NCBI RefSeq assembly: GCF_900107735.1
Contig: NZ_FNQV01000010.1
Location: forward strand, 62,001-126,000
Direction: 5' to 3'
Source of the DNA: Bowdeniella nasicola
GTDB lineage: Bacteria > Actinomycetota > Actinomycetes > Actinomycetales > Actinomycetaceae
Length of the DNA stretch: 64,000 nt
Shown here: piece by piece, positions 42,943 to 52,334 of the stretch
How positions within the stretch are numbered: the first letter of the stretch is position 1
Layout: each line of letters begins with the position of its first letter
The notes under the pieces: model-generated
What the model was told of the DNA's origin: nothing
Database searches by the model: none
Seen by the model: the letters and a program-made list of their open reading frames with translations, nothing else
Position numbers and translations under genes: made by a program

Positions 42943-44381
42943 TGGCTACCGTCGCGATGCGTCCGGCCCGCTCCGGCCGGCTGACCGAGCTCCTGCTGCT
43001 GCTCCCGGCACTCGCGCTCGGGCTGTACGCCTACGTCCAGGTCGGGCTCGCCGTCGACGGCGCCGTGCCCGCGCGGCTGACGACGTATGCCGCGGGATTT
43101 AGCGTCCTCGCGATCATCACGCACCTCGTCGTGCGGTGGCGGGCGCCCTATGCCGATCCGGTCATCCTGCCCATCGCCGTCGCGCTCAACGGGATCGGGC
43201 TCGCGATGATCGCCCGGCTCGACATCGCCTACAAGGCGAAGGACCCGAACGCGCACGCCTTTGCCTCGGGCCAGCTGCAATGGACGATCCTCGGGATCGC
43301 GCTCGGCCTCGCCGTCATCCTGCTGCTGCGCGATCACCGCACGCTGCGGCGCTTTACCTACCTCTCGCTCATCGGCGGCCTCATCATGCTGCTGCTGCCG
43401 CTCGTGCCGGGCCTCGGCAAGACGATCAACGGCTCGCGCATCTGGATCGGCGTTTCCAGTTTCTCCTTCCAGCCCGGCGAGATCGCCAAAATCCTGCTCG
43501 CGATCTTCTTCGCCGGCTACCTCGCGACCCAGCGCGATAACCTCGCGCTCGCCGGCCCGAAGATCCTCGGGCTGCAACTGCCGCGGATCCGCGATTTCGG
43601 CCCGATCCTCATCGCGTGGGGCGTCGCAATCGCAGTGCTCGTCTTCGAAAAAGACCTCGGCTCCTCGCTGCTGTTCTTCGGGCTATTCGTCGCGATGCTC
43701 TACGTCGCGACCGAGCGCGTCTCCTGGATCATCATCGGGCTCGGCATGTTCCTCGCCGGCGTCATCCTCGCCGGCAACCTCTTCAGCCACGTCTACGCCC
43801 GCTACGAAATCTGGCGCGACCCGCTATCCACCGAGCTGTACAACCGCAGCCCGGGCGGCTCCTTCCAGCTCGTCCAGGGCCTATTCGGCATGGCGCAGGG
43901 CGGCCTTATGGGCACCGGCTGGGGCTATGGCCACCCCGAACTCGTCTACGCCGCGCACTCCGATTCCATTACGGCCTCCCTCGGCGAGGAACTGGGGCTG
44001 ACCGGCCTCATCGCGATCCTGCTGCTCTACCTCATTCTCGCGCTGCGCGCGATCCGCATCGGGCTCAACATCCGCGACGCATTCGGCAAGCTGCTGTGCG
44101 GTGGCCTCGGCTTCATCCTCGCCTTCCAAGTCTTCGTCGTCGTCGGGGGCATCACGCGCGTCATCCCGCTGACGGGCCTGACCTTGCCGTTCCTCGCGCA
44201 GGGCGGTTCCTCGCTCATCGCGAACTGGATGATCATCGGGCTGCTACTGCGGATGTCGAACGGCGCGCGCCAGCCCGGCATGAGCTCGCCGACCCCGCAG
44301 ATCGTCGACGGCCCGCTGCCGCCCACTATCGGCGACCTGTCCGATGACCAGCAGCGCACCGAGGAGGTGCGGCTGCGATGA
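42942..44381 (+). CDS. rodA: SEDS-family peptidoglycan glycosyltransferase (RodA/FtsW)
   Basis: 479 residues with about ten membrane helices. SEDS hallmarks: the QPGEIAKILLAIFFAGYL motif, the loop with VFEKDLGSSLLFFGLF (catalytic Asp region), and the C-terminal GITRVIPLTGLTLPFLAQGG then SLIANWMIIGLL. It polymerises lipid II together with the PbpA transpeptidase encoded next. Locus context favours RodA over FtsW. Confidence 0.92.
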   Translation: MATVAMRPARSGRLTELLLLLPALALGLYAYVQVGLAVDGAVPARLTTYAAGFSVLAIITHLVVRWRAPYADPVILPIAVALNGIGLAMIARLDIAYKAKDPNAHAFASGQLQWTILGIALGLAVILLLRDHRTLRRFTYLSLIGGLIMLLLPLVPGLGKTINGSRIWIGVSSFSFQPGEIAKILLAIFFAGYLATQRDNLALAGPKILGLQLPRIRDFGPILIAWGVAIAVLVFEKDLGSSLLFFGLFVAMLYVATERVSWIIIGLGMFLAGVILAGNLFSHVYARYEIWRDPLSTELYNRSPGGSFQLVQGLFGMAQGGLMGTGWGYGHPELVYAAHSDSITASLGEELGLTGLIAILLLYLILALRAIRIGLNIRDAFGKLLCGGLGFILAFQVFVVVGGITRVIPLTGLTLPFLAQGGSSLIANWMIIGLLLRMSNGARQPGMSSPTPQIVDGPLPPTIGDLSDDQQRTEEVRLR

Positions 44382-45835
44382 ACACCCCCCTGCGCCGCCT
44401 GTCGATCGTCATGATGGGGATGTTCGCCGCGCTACTCATCTCCACCACCGCGATCCAGTTCTTCCAGGCCCCCGCCCTGAACGCCGACGCCCGCAACGTT
44501 CGCGAAATCTACCGCGAGTACGGTCGCGACCGCGGCCCGATCATCGTCGGCGGCGAGGCGATCGCCACCTCCGTACCCGCCGACGACGTCTACCGCTTCC
44601 AGCGCACCTACGCCGACGGCCCGCTGTATGCGCACGCCACCGGCTACTTCGCGACGGCCTTCAACTCGGCGACGGGGATCGAGCGCGCCGAGTCGCAGGT
44701 GCTGAACGGCACCGCCGATTCGCTCCTCATCTCGCGCATGCAGGACCTCATCACCGGCAAGCAGCCCAAGGGCGGCTCCGTCGAACTCACGCTCGACCCG
44801 GCCGCGCAGAAGGCCGCCGCGGAGGCGCTCGGCAACCAGAGCGGCGCCGTCGTCGCGCTGCGGCCCGCAACCGGCGAGATCCTCGCGATGGTCTCCACCC
44901 CGAGCTTCGATCCGAACGCGCTCGCCACCCACGCGACGAAGGACGCCCGCGCAGCCTGGGAGACGCTGTCAAAGGATCCGGCCAAGCCGCTAACGAACCG
45001 CGCGCTCGGACCCGACACCTTCGCGCCCGGCTCCGTCTTCAAGGTCATCACCGCCGCGGCCTACCTGGAGGAACACGGCGGCAACGCCGCCCAGGAGGTC
45101 CCGACGCAGGCGACGCTCCAACTGCCCGGCTCCTCCCACATCCTGCATAACCCCGGGCGCGGCTCGTGCGGCAGCGGCGACGTCGGCCCGCTCAGCTACG
45201 CCTTCGCGCACTCCTGCAACACGACGTTCGCCCAGCTCGCGATGGACGTCGGCACCGAAGCGCTGACGGCCCAGGCCGAGGCCTTCGGCTTCACCGACTC
45301 GCTCGAGGTCCCCATGCGCGCCGCCCCCGGCACGCTCGGCACCGTCGGCGATAGCGCGCAGCTCGCCCTGTCCGGCATCGGCCAGTTCGAGGTCCGCGCA
45401 ACGCCGCTGCACATGGCGATGGTCGCCTCCGCCGTCGCCAACAACGGCAGCCTCATGCGTCCCTACCTCGTCAAAACCATCCGCGACGCTGACCTCTCCG
45501 CCATCTCCGAGACGAGCCCCAGCCAGTACTCCCAGCCCATCTCGGCGCAGACGGCCGCGACGCTGAAGGACCTCATGCGCTCGGTCGTCACCGACGGCAC
45601 GGGCGGGCCCGCCGCCATCTCCGGCGTCCAGGTCGCGGCCAAGACGGGCACCGCGCAAACCGGCAACGAGTCCCACCAGCACGCGTGGATCGTGGGCTTC
45701 GCCCCCGCCGACGATCCGCAGGTCGCCGTCGCCGTCTTCGTCCAAAATGGCGGCGACGCGGGCTCCGCGGCCGACGGCGGCCGCACCGCCGGCCCCATCG
45801 CCAAGCGCGTCATGGAGGCGGTGATCGCCAAGTGA
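44378..45835 (+). CDS. pbpA: Penicillin-binding protein 2 type transpeptidase PbpA
   Basis: 485 residues, class B PBP. N-terminal membrane anchor (about 8-30), a dimerisation/pedestal domain, then the transpeptidase domain with the nucleophile serine in PGSVFKVIT (S-x2-K), the S-x-N motif in AHSCNTTFAQL and the K-T-G motif in AAKTGTAQTG. Overlaps rodA (ATGA) and pknA (GTGA). Confidence 0.94.
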   Translation: MNTPLRRLSIVMMGMFAALLISTTAIQFFQAPALNADARNVREIYREYGRDRGPIIVGGEAIATSVPADDVYRFQRTYADGPLYAHATGYFATAFNSATGIERAESQVLNGTADSLLISRMQDLITGKQPKGGSVELTLDPAAQKAAAEALGNQSGAVVALRPATGEILAMVSTPSFDPNALATHATKDARAAWETLSKDPAKPLTNRALGPDTFAPGSVFKVITAAAYLEEHGGNAAQEVPTQATLQLPGSSHILHNPGRGSCGSGDVGPLSYAFAHSCNTTFAQLAMDVGTEALTAQAEAFGFTDSLEVPMRAAPGTLGTVGDSAQLALSGIGQFEVRATPLHMAMVASAVANNGSLMRPYLVKTIRDADLSAISETSPSQYSQPISAQTAATLKDLMRSVVTDGTGGPAAISGVQVAAKTGTAQTGNESHQHAWIVGFAPADDPQVAVAVFVQNGGDAGSAADGGRTAGPIAKRVMEAVIAK

Positions 45836-46728
45836 TCGCCTCCCGCACGCTCATCCACCCCGGCCGCATCCTCGCCGGGCGTTTCCGGCTCGACTCCCCG
45901 ATCGCCAGCGGCGGCATGGGCGAGGTCTGGCGCGGCATCGACCTCGACGAGCCCGACCGCGAGCGCCGCACCGTCGCGATCAAGATCCTGCGGCCGGACC
46001 TGCGCTGCGAGACGGTGTTCCTGCGCCGCCTCGCCGCCGAAGCCACCCACCTGGCCGCCCTCGATCACCCATCGATCGCGCGCTTCGTCGCGCACGGCCA
46101 CAGCGGCAACGTCGACTACCTCGCGATGCAGTTCGTGCCCGGCGTGCCGCTGCACACCCTGAGTGAGGCGGGCCTCGTGAGCTTCCCCGACGCCGCGCGC
46201 ATCCTCGGCAAGGTCGCCGACGCCCTGGCCCACGCCCATGATCGCGGCGTCGTGCACCGGGACGTCAAGCCCGCGAACATCCTCGTCGACGCACCCAGCG
46301 GGGGCGTGTGGGTGACGGATTTCGGCATCTCCTTTGGCTCCGGCTCCTCCGATCTGACCAAGGTCGGGCGCGTCATGGGCACGGCGGAATACCTCGCGCC
46401 CGAGCGCGTCAAGGGCGCCGCCTCCTCGCCCGCGACGGACCTGTACGCCCTCGGCGTCACGGCCTTTGAGGTCGTAGCCGGCTACCGGCCCTATGACGGC
46501 CCCAACCCGCTCGCCATCGCGATGAAGCACGTCTCCGATCCGATCCCGCGCCTGCCGGCTCGCGTGCCGCCCGCCCTCGCGCGCGTCATCACTCGGTTAC
46601 TTGCCAAAGATCCGGCCGCCCGGCCCGCGAGCGCCGCGGCCCTCGCCGCCGAGTTTTTCGCCCTTGATACTGTTGCACATCCAACCCCACCTGAGCCGCC
46701 GGCCCCGCCGGCGCCAGCGGCCCTATAG
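45832..46728 (+). CDS. pknA: Serine/threonine protein kinase PknA
   Basis: 298 residues with a complete kinase domain: glycine loop ASGGMGEVW, ATP lysine in VAIKILRPD, catalytic loop VHRDVKPANILV, DFGISFG and the APE-like YLAPERVKG. The C-terminal tail is short and Pro/Ala-rich with no membrane helix, so unlike mycobacterial PknA it appears soluble. GTG 45832 within the pbpA stop. Confidence 0.92.
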   Translation: MIASRTLIHPGRILAGRFRLDSPIASGGMGEVWRGIDLDEPDRERRTVAIKILRPDLRCETVFLRRLAAEATHLAALDHPSIARFVAHGHSGNVDYLAMQFVPGVPLHTLSEAGLVSFPDAARILGKVADALAHAHDRGVVHRDVKPANILVDAPSGGVWVTDFGISFGSGSSDLTKVGRVMGTAEYLAPERVKGAASSPATDLYALGVTAFEVVAGYRPYDGPNPLAIAMKHVSDPIPRLPARVPPALARVITRLLAKDPAARPASAAALAAEFFALDTVAHPTPPEPPAPPAPAAL

Positions 46729-46736
46729 GAGGACAC

Positions 46737-48581
46737 GTGGTAGATCGAGCCCCGCAGATGCTGGCGGGCCGTTACGAGATCGGTGAGTTGATCGGCCGTG
46801 GCGGCATGGCCGAAGTTCACATCGGGTACGACACGCGCCTGTCGCGGCGCGTGGCGATCAAGCTGCTGCGCGAAGACCTCGCCCGCGATCCCGTCTTCCT
46901 CGCCCGCTTCCGCCGCGAGGCCCAATCCTCCGCGGCCCTGAATAACGCCGCCATCGTCGCGGTCTATGACACCGGCGAGGAAGAGGTCATCTCCCCGCGC
47001 TCGGGAGAGAAGGTCGCGCTGCCCTACATCATCATGGAGTACGTCGAGGGCCACACGGTGCGCGACCTGCTCAAGGACGGCACCGCGGTACCGATCAACG
47101 AGGCCGTCGAGATCGTCGACGGCGTCCTCATCGCCCTCGAATACGCCCACCGCGCCGGCATCGTCCACCGCGATATCAAGCCCGGCAACATCATGCTTAC
47201 GCCGCAGGGCGAGGTGAAGGTGATGGACTTCGGCATCGCGCGCGCGATGGCGGACTCGCAGGCGACGATGACGCAGGCCAATGCCGTCGTCGGCACCGCG
47301 CAGTACCTCAGCCCGGAGCAGGCCCGCGGCGAGGTCGTGGACGTCCGCTCCGATCTGTACTCCACCGGCTGTCTGCTCTTCGAGCTGCTGACCGGCCAAC
47401 CCCCGTTCACCGGGGATAGCGCGGTCGCGATCGCCTACCAGCACGTGCGCGAGACCCCGCGCACCCCATCGTCGATCGCCTCGGATATCCCGGAGGCCCT
47501 CGATCGGGTCGTGCTGAAGTCGCTCGCCAAGGACCGCGATCAGCGTTACACGGACGCCGCCCAGATGCGCAAGGACCTCCTCGCCTCGGTGCGCGGCGGC
47601 ACGGTCAGCGCGCCGTCCACCGCCGTGTGGGGCGTCGCCGGCGGCATCGCCCCCGGCGCTACCACCGCCATGGCGAGCCCGGTCCCGCCGCCCACGCAGA
47701 CGATGCCGCGCGACCCGGGCACCTCCACCCAGCCCGCGATCGCCACCCAGCAGCGCAGCTCCAAGGGCTGGCTGTGGGGCCTCCTAGCGTTCCTCGTCGT
47801 CGTGCTGTCGGTCGCCGCCGCCTACCTCATCATGAACCGGGACACGGCGCCGCCCGAAACCCCCAAGGTCGAAGTCCCGGTCCTTACCGACATGAACCAA
47901 AACGGCGCCCGCGTCGCCCTCGAAGCGGTCGGGCTGTCTATGGTGATCGGCGACGACGTCCCGCACGATTCGATCGAAGCCGGCCTCTTCGTCTCCTCCG
48001 AGCCGCCCGCCGGCACCTCGGTCGATAAGGGCAGCGACGTCACCGTGCACTTCTCCTCCGGGCCGGGTGAGGTCGAAGTCCCCGACGTCACGGACCAAAC
48101 CCAGGAGCGCGCCCGCGAAGCCCTCGAAGCCGCCGGGCTGAAGGTTTCCAACGTCTCGACGGAGGACGCCCCCGGCAAGCAAAAGGACGTCGTCCTCAGC
48201 ACCGATCCGAAGGCCGGCTCGAAGGTTCCCAAGGACTCGAGCGTCACGATCGTGGTCGCCTCCGGCTTCGTGAACGTCCCGGACCTGAAGAACAAGACGC
48301 TCGAGGAAGCGACGAAGATCCTGCAAGAGGACCTCAAGCTGACGCTGCGCATCACGGAACAGGAAACGGGCGACGTTGACCCGGGCCTCGTCATGAGCCA
48401 ATCGGACTCCGGCAAGGTGGAGGTCGGCTCGACGATCGAGCTCGTCATCTCCAAGGAAGCGCCCGCCATCATCATCCCGACGGAGACACCTTCGCCGACG
48501 GACGGCATCACGCCTAACCCGACGGGCACCCCGAGCGAAGGCAACGAACTGCCCTCCCCGCCCAAGGACGACAACAACTAG
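46737..48581 (+). CDS. pknB: PASTA-domain serine/threonine kinase PknB
   Basis: 614 residues. Kinase domain (about 10-275): GRGGMAEVHIGYD, VAIKLLRED, IVHRDIKPGNIML, DFGIARA and YLSPEQARGE. A Ser/Pro/Thr juxtamembrane linker precedes a helix at about 342-362 (LWGLLAFLVVVLSVAAAYLI). Three PASTA repeats follow (start near 380, 448 and 515; for example VEVPDVTDQTQERAREALEA), then a Pro/Thr tail. It senses muropeptides or lipid II. GTG 46737 after AGGAGG. Confidence 0.95.
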   Translation: MVDRAPQMLAGRYEIGELIGRGGMAEVHIGYDTRLSRRVAIKLLREDLARDPVFLARFRREAQSSAALNNAAIVAVYDTGEEEVISPRSGEKVALPYIIMEYVEGHTVRDLLKDGTAVPINEAVEIVDGVLIALEYAHRAGIVHRDIKPGNIMLTPQGEVKVMDFGIARAMADSQATMTQANAVVGTAQYLSPEQARGEVVDVRSDLYSTGCLLFELLTGQPPFTGDSAVAIAYQHVRETPRTPSSIASDIPEALDRVVLKSLAKDRDQRYTDAAQMRKDLLASVRGGTVSAPSTAVWGVAGGIAPGATTAMASPVPPPTQTMPRDPGTSTQPAIATQQRSSKGWLWGLLAFLVVVLSVAAAYLIMNRDTAPPETPKVEVPVLTDMNQNGARVALEAVGLSMVIGDDVPHDSIEAGLFVSSEPPAGTSVDKGSDVTVHFSSGPGEVEVPDVTDQTQERAREALEAAGLKVSNVSTEDAPGKQKDVVLSTDPKAGSKVPKDSSVTIVVASGFVNVPDLKNKTLEEATKILQEDLKLTLRITEQETGDVDPGLVMSQSDSGKVEVGSTIELVISKEAPAIIIPTETPSPTDGITPNPTGTPSEGNELPSPPKDDNN

Positions 48582-48620
48582 CGCCGAGCAAGCCGCCGGC
48601 CGGCGGCCTAACCCACACAT

Positions 48621-48661
48621 AACCGCCCCCATCCCGGCGCAAACCGGACATGGGGGCGGTT
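48621..48661. terminator. Bidirectional terminator between pknB and pabA/trpG
   Basis: AACCGCCCCCAT at 48621-48632 pairs perfectly with ATGGGGGCGGTT at 48650-48661, 17-base loop. Lies between two convergent genes. Confidence 0.75.
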
Positions 48662-48690
48662 ATGGAGACTTAGGTAGGTAGCCCCCAGCC

Positions 48691-49311
48691 CTAACTCTCC
48701 CTAGCGTCCCCGTTTCCTGCACCAACGCAGGACGGCACGGATGCGAGCCAGTTGGCAAGGAGCGTCGCCCCGCCCTCGGTGAGGACGGACTCGGGGTGGA
48801 ACTGCACGCCCACGAACGGCAGCTCGCGGTGTTCGATCGCCATGATCGTGCCGGACGGCGTCGTCCCAGTCACGCGCAGCTCGCCGGGCACGGAGTCCGC
48901 GGCGATCGCGAGCGAGTGGTAGCGCGCCACCGGCAGCGGGCTGGCAAGCCCCGCGAAGATGCCGGAACCATCGTGCTCAACAACGTCGGCCTTGCCGTGC
49001 ATGAGTTCGGGCGCGTGGGTGACGCGCGCCCCGAAGACGGCGCCCAGCGCCTGATGGCCCAGGCACACCCCGAGCATCGGAACCGCATAGCGCGCGCACT
49101 GCCGGATTGCCGCCATGGAGACGCCAGCGTCTTCGGGTGTGCCGGGCCCCGGGGAGACGACCACGGCGTCCACGTCGCGCGGGTCGGTGGGCGCGCGATC
49201 GGCTCGCACGACCTGAACGTCAGCGCCAAGCTCACGCAGGTAGGACACGATCGTATAAACGAAGGAATCGAAGTTGTCGATCATTCGGACGCGCACTGGG
49301 TTCACGTCCAC
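48691..49311 (-). CDS. pabA: Anthranilate/aminodeoxychorismate synthase glutaminase
   Basis: 206 residues of class I glutamine amidotransferase: IDNFDSFVYTIVSYLRELG, oxyanion loop SPGPGTPEDAG, nucleophile cysteine in GVCLGHQALG and His/Glu in VQFHPESVLTEGG. It supplies ammonia for folate or tryptophan synthesis. Its place beside pknB is conserved in actinobacteria, where it is labelled trpG or pabA; the partner subunit is not in the window. Confidence 0.9.
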   Translation of the reverse strand: MDVNPVRVRMIDNFDSFVYTIVSYLRELGADVQVVRADRAPTDPRDVDAVVVSPGPGTPEDAGVSMAAIRQCARYAVPMLGVCLGHQALGAVFGARVTHAPELMHGKADVVEHDGSGIFAGLASPLPVARYHSLAIAADSVPGELRVTGTTPSGTIMAIEHRELPFVGVQFHPESVLTEGGATLLANWLASVPSCVGAGNGDARES

Positions 49312-49327
49312 ATCGTAATGGGAGCGG

Positions 49328-49489
49328 CTACTCGATATCGACGGCGTCCTGCTGGAAGGGCATATACGGCTCGATCACGGGAAAGACGAACTCGAACAGG
49401 ACGTAGATGACGGCCGCGAGCAGCAGCAGCGCCAGGATGGCCCGCAGCCAGGTGGGGCCGGGCAGGATTCGCCAGATTGCGCCGTACAT
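49328..49489 (-). CDS. Small single-helix membrane protein downstream of the sortase
   Basis: 53 residues, MYGAIWRILPGPTWLRAILA then a membrane helix and an acidic end. Its ATG shares a base with the sortase stop (TAATG), so it is probably co-translated. Similar short proteins accompany class E sortases in actinobacteria. Role unknown. Confidence 0.7.
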   Translation of the reverse strand: MYGAIWRILPGPTWLRAILALLLLAAVIYVLFEFVFPVIEPYMPFQQDAVDIE

Positions 49490-50262
49490 TACTGCGCCTC
49501 CAAGATTGCCTCGGGCATGCCCGCATCGCGCGGGATCCAGTAGTCGAGCGTCGTGTAGACGATGTAGCGCTCGCGGGTGGACATGAGCGGGTGGCACGTC
49601 GTGAGGGTCAGCATCGCCTCCGTGGCCTCCACGCCCGGCTGATGCGGCACGGGGTAGAGCACTTCGCCCGCATCGGGCAGGACGATCTCGTGGCTCTTGA
49701 CCTTAAAAACCATCCACGCCTTATCCGTCTCGACGATGACCTCGTCGCCGTCTTGCAGCGTATCGATGTGCTGGAAGACGGAGCCGCGCGTCATCCGGTG
49801 CGCGGCGAGGCCCGCGTTGCCGATCTCGCCGATCGCCGACGTTTGCGGATAGTGACCGATGAGCCCGTGGTTGAGCACCTCGGAGTAGCTCAGCCCCTCC
49901 GCGATGCCGACTTTGTAGTCCGAGCCCCACCGCGGCACGTACAGCGTCGCAAAGCCCTGGTTTTTGCCGACGGGCTCGGCGGCGGGCGGCAGGTCGGTGC
50001 GGCGTTGTTCGGGCTCGACGGTCTTTTCGACGCGCGGCTGGAACTTTTCTTCGATGACGGCGACGGCCTGCTCATTGTTCGCCGATGCCTCAAAGTTGGT
50101 GTACCACATCTGCCACAGCAGGAAGAGGCCGATAAACGCGCCGGCGGTAAACAGCAGTTCGCCGATCACGAGGGTGATGATGTCGCCGGCGCTGCGCCGC
50201 CGCTTGGCGGTGCGACGTGCCCGCCGCGTCGGGGGCAGCGGGGGCGAGGTGTCGTGCGTCAT
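49489..50262 (-). CDS. srtE: Class E sortase
   Basis: 257 residues. Basic cytoplasmic start, membrane helix at about 27-50 (DIITLVIGELLFTAGAFIGL), then the sortase barrel. The catalytic His is in GLAAHRMTRG, the nucleophile Cys in LTLTTCHPL and the Arg in RERYIVY. Class E enzymes usually accept LAxTG-like signals, not the LPITG of the broken GH101 gene in this window. Overlaps the DUF881 gene by four bases. Confidence 0.9.
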   Translation of the reverse strand: MTHDTSPPLPPTRRARRTAKRRRSAGDIITLVIGELLFTAGAFIGLFLLWQMWYTNFEASANNEQAVAVIEEKFQPRVEKTVEPEQRRTDLPPAAEPVGKNQGFATLYVPRWGSDYKVGIAEGLSYSEVLNHGLIGHYPQTSAIGEIGNAGLAAHRMTRGSVFQHIDTLQDGDEVIVETDKAWMVFKVKSHEIVLPDAGEVLYPVPHQPGVEATEAMLTLTTCHPLMSTRERYIVYTTLDYWIPRDAGMPEAILEAQ

Positions 50263-51002
50263 CCAGTGCCTTCCAGGATCTTGGCGTAGTTCAGCTCGAT
50301 TGTGCCTTCATAGGCGGGCATTGTCACGGACGCCTTGTCGGTCACGGATAGTCCGAGCCCGGCAGCGGCGACGTATTGCCGGTAAATGTGCACCTGCGGG
50401 GAGTCGTCCAGCGCTGCCTTCAGCCGCGCGGGATCGCCGATCGCCGTGATGACGTAGGGCGGGGAGAACCGTTGATCGTGCACGAGCAGCACGTTGCCGA
50501 CGCAGCGCACACCGGAGGTCGCCGCGAGCCGCTGCCCCTGCACGGTCATCGCCTCCGCGCCCCCGGACCACAGCGCATTCATGACGGCCTCGACGTCCTG
50601 CTGGTGGACGACGAGCTGGTTCGGATCCCACTCGCCGGATTCGGCGATCGTCTTCGGCGCATCCCACAACTGAACCTCGAGCGCCGCGCCGGTCATCTCC
50701 TTGTCGAGGTAGCCGAAGATATTGGGCGTTTCCTCCGCGGGCGTCTCGGTCTCGCCCGCCTGCAGGATCGCTTGATCGACGCGCTCGCGCAGCGCGGAGA
50801 CGGCCTTTTCCCGGCTCTCAAGCTTTTGCGTTTCGACCTGGACGAGCTCGACGAGGTTTTGCGGCGTGCGGTATTCGCGATCCTCAAAAAGTTGCGCGTT
50901 TGCGGCGAACAGCAGCCCGGCACCGACGGCGACGAGCCCCACGGACAGCGAGGAGCCCTGGGGATGCCACCACGGGTACGTGCGCTTTGTCACGCGCAAC
51001 AT
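50259..51002 (-). CDS. DUF881 family membrane protein
   Basis: 247 residues. One helix at about 18-36 (SLSVGLVAVGAGLLFAANAQ), a coiled coil (ELVQVETQKLESREKAVSAL), then the DUF881 domain with NQLVVHQQDVEAVMNALWSGGAEAMTVQG-type core (positions about 130-160) and an ITAIGDPARLKAAL segment. Its position next to crgA is conserved in actinobacteria and suggests a cell-division link. Divergent from crgA. Confidence 0.85.
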   Translation of the reverse strand: MLRVTKRTYPWWHPQGSSLSVGLVAVGAGLLFAANAQLFEDREYRTPQNLVELVQVETQKLESREKAVSALRERVDQAILQAGETETPAEETPNIFGYLDKEMTGAALEVQLWDAPKTIAESGEWDPNQLVVHQQDVEAVMNALWSGGAEAMTVQGQRLAATSGVRCVGNVLLVHDQRFSPPYVITAIGDPARLKAALDDSPQVHIYRQYVAAAGLGLSVTDKASVTMPAYEGTIELNYAKILEGTG

Positions 51003-51084
51003 TTCCTTTCGGCCAATTTAGGTCACGTTCTTGCTCCAGACTAAGCTAAGAGAAGTTGTCCTGCCTATCCCCGTGGAGGATGTC

Positions 51085-51333
51085 GTGCCGAAGTCACGCA
51101 ATCGTAAGAAGCCTGGAGTAACCCCGTCCGCTACCCCGCGCAAGACCGGCGCGATCGAGTCCCCCAGTTGGTGGGCGCCGGTGATGGTGGGCCTCATGAT
51201 TTTGGGCCTGGCCTGGATCGTCGTGACGTACCTGATGGGCGGGCGCTGGCCGCTTCCGATCGGCAACTGGAACCTCGCCGTCGGCATCGGCCTCATGATG
51301 TCCGGCTTCCTCATGACGATCAACTGGCGATAA
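51085..51333 (+). CDS. crgA: Cell-division protein CrgA
   Basis: 82 residues starting GTG (PKSRNRKKPG...) after GGAGG. Two membrane helices (about 31-48 and 58-76) with the family's basic N-terminus and ...WWAPVMVGLMILGLAWIVVTY start. CrgA coordinates FtsZ, PBPs and septum formation. Confidence 0.9.
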   Translation: MPKSRNRKKPGVTPSATPRKTGAIESPSWWAPVMVGLMILGLAWIVVTYLMGGRWPLPIGNWNLAVGIGLMMSGFLMTINWR

Positions 51334-51402
51334 CGCGCGAACTGCCTACGCTGGTACGTAACAGCCCGAATCGTTGGTCCTGACAAGCTTAAAGGAGCGG
51401 CT

Positions 51403-52245
51403 ATGCCGAACGTACCTGACATCACCCTGCGCGATGGCGCAACCATTCCCCAGCTGGGCTTCGGCGTCTGGCAGGTCGAGGACGACGTCGCCGAAACGGC
51501 CGTAGCCCAGGCCCTTTCCGACGGCTACCGCCTGATCGATACCGCCCGCATCTACGGCAACGAGGAGGGCGTCGGCCGCGCGATTGCCGCGAGCGATGTC
51601 GCCCGCGAGGATGTCTACCTCACGACGAAGCTGTGGAACAAGGACCAGGGGCGCGATAAGGCGCTGCGGGCCTTTGACGCCTCGCTTGAGCGCCTCGGCA
51701 CCGATTACGTCGATCTCTACCTCATCCACTGGCCGTGCCCGAAGGATGACCTGTACGTCGAGACCTGGAAGGCGCTCATCGAGATCCGCGCTTCCGGCCG
51801 CGCCAAGTCGATTGGCGTCTCGAACTTCCTGCCGCATCACCTGCAGCGCATCATCGACGAAACCGGCGAGATCCCGGTCCTGAACCAGATCGAGCTGCAC
51901 CCCTATCACCAGCGCGCGGACCTGCGCGAGCTGCACCACCAGTACGACATCGCCACCGAGGCGTGGTCCCCGCTGTCCTCCGGCCACGGTCTACTCGACG
52001 ACGAGGTCGTCGCAGCGGTCGCTCAGGAAGCTGGCGTCACGCCTGCCCAGGCCGTGCTCGCCTGGCACCTCGCGATCGGCAACGTCGTCATCCCGAAGTC
52101 CGTGACGCCGGAGCGCATCACCGAGAACCTTGCCGCCGTCGACGTCGAGCTCACGCCGGACCAGATCGCCGCGATCAGCGGCCTAGAGCGCGGCGCCGCC
52201 ACCGGCGCCAACCCGGACGAGGTCTACATTGATCTGTGGGGCTAA
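51403..52245 (+). CDS. Aldo/keto reductase
   Basis: 280 residues, NADPH-dependent (alpha/beta)8 barrel. Catalytic tetrad visible: Asp in LIDTARIYGNE, Tyr in IYGNE, Lys in LTTKLWN, His in YLIHWP. The C-terminal VIPKSVTPERITEN binds NADPH. It resembles the 2,5-diketo-gluconate reductase group; substrate unknown. Confidence 0.92.
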   Translation: MPNVPDITLRDGATIPQLGFGVWQVEDDVAETAVAQALSDGYRLIDTARIYGNEEGVGRAIAASDVAREDVYLTTKLWNKDQGRDKALRAFDASLERLGTDYVDLYLIHWPCPKDDLYVETWKALIEIRASGRAKSIGVSNFLPHHLQRIIDETGEIPVLNQIELHPYHQRADLRELHHQYDIATEAWSPLSSGHGLLDDEVVAAVAQEAGVTPAQAVLAWHLAIGNVVIPKSVTPERITENLAAVDVELTPDQIAAISGLERGAATGANPDEVYIDLWG

Positions 52246-52263
52246 GCGCTCCCAGTAACAACG

Positions 52264-52306
52264 AAAACTCCCGCACCCCGCTTTCGCGGCAGGGTGCGGG
52301 AGTTTT
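52264..52306. terminator. Strong hairpin terminator
   Basis: AAAACTCCCGCACCC at 52264-52278 pairs perfectly with GGGTGCGGGAGTTTT at 52292-52306. Works in either direction between the aldo/keto reductase and the rhomboid gene. Confidence 0.85.
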
Positions 52307-52334
52307 CCACATGGTTATCCCCAATTGGGGATAA

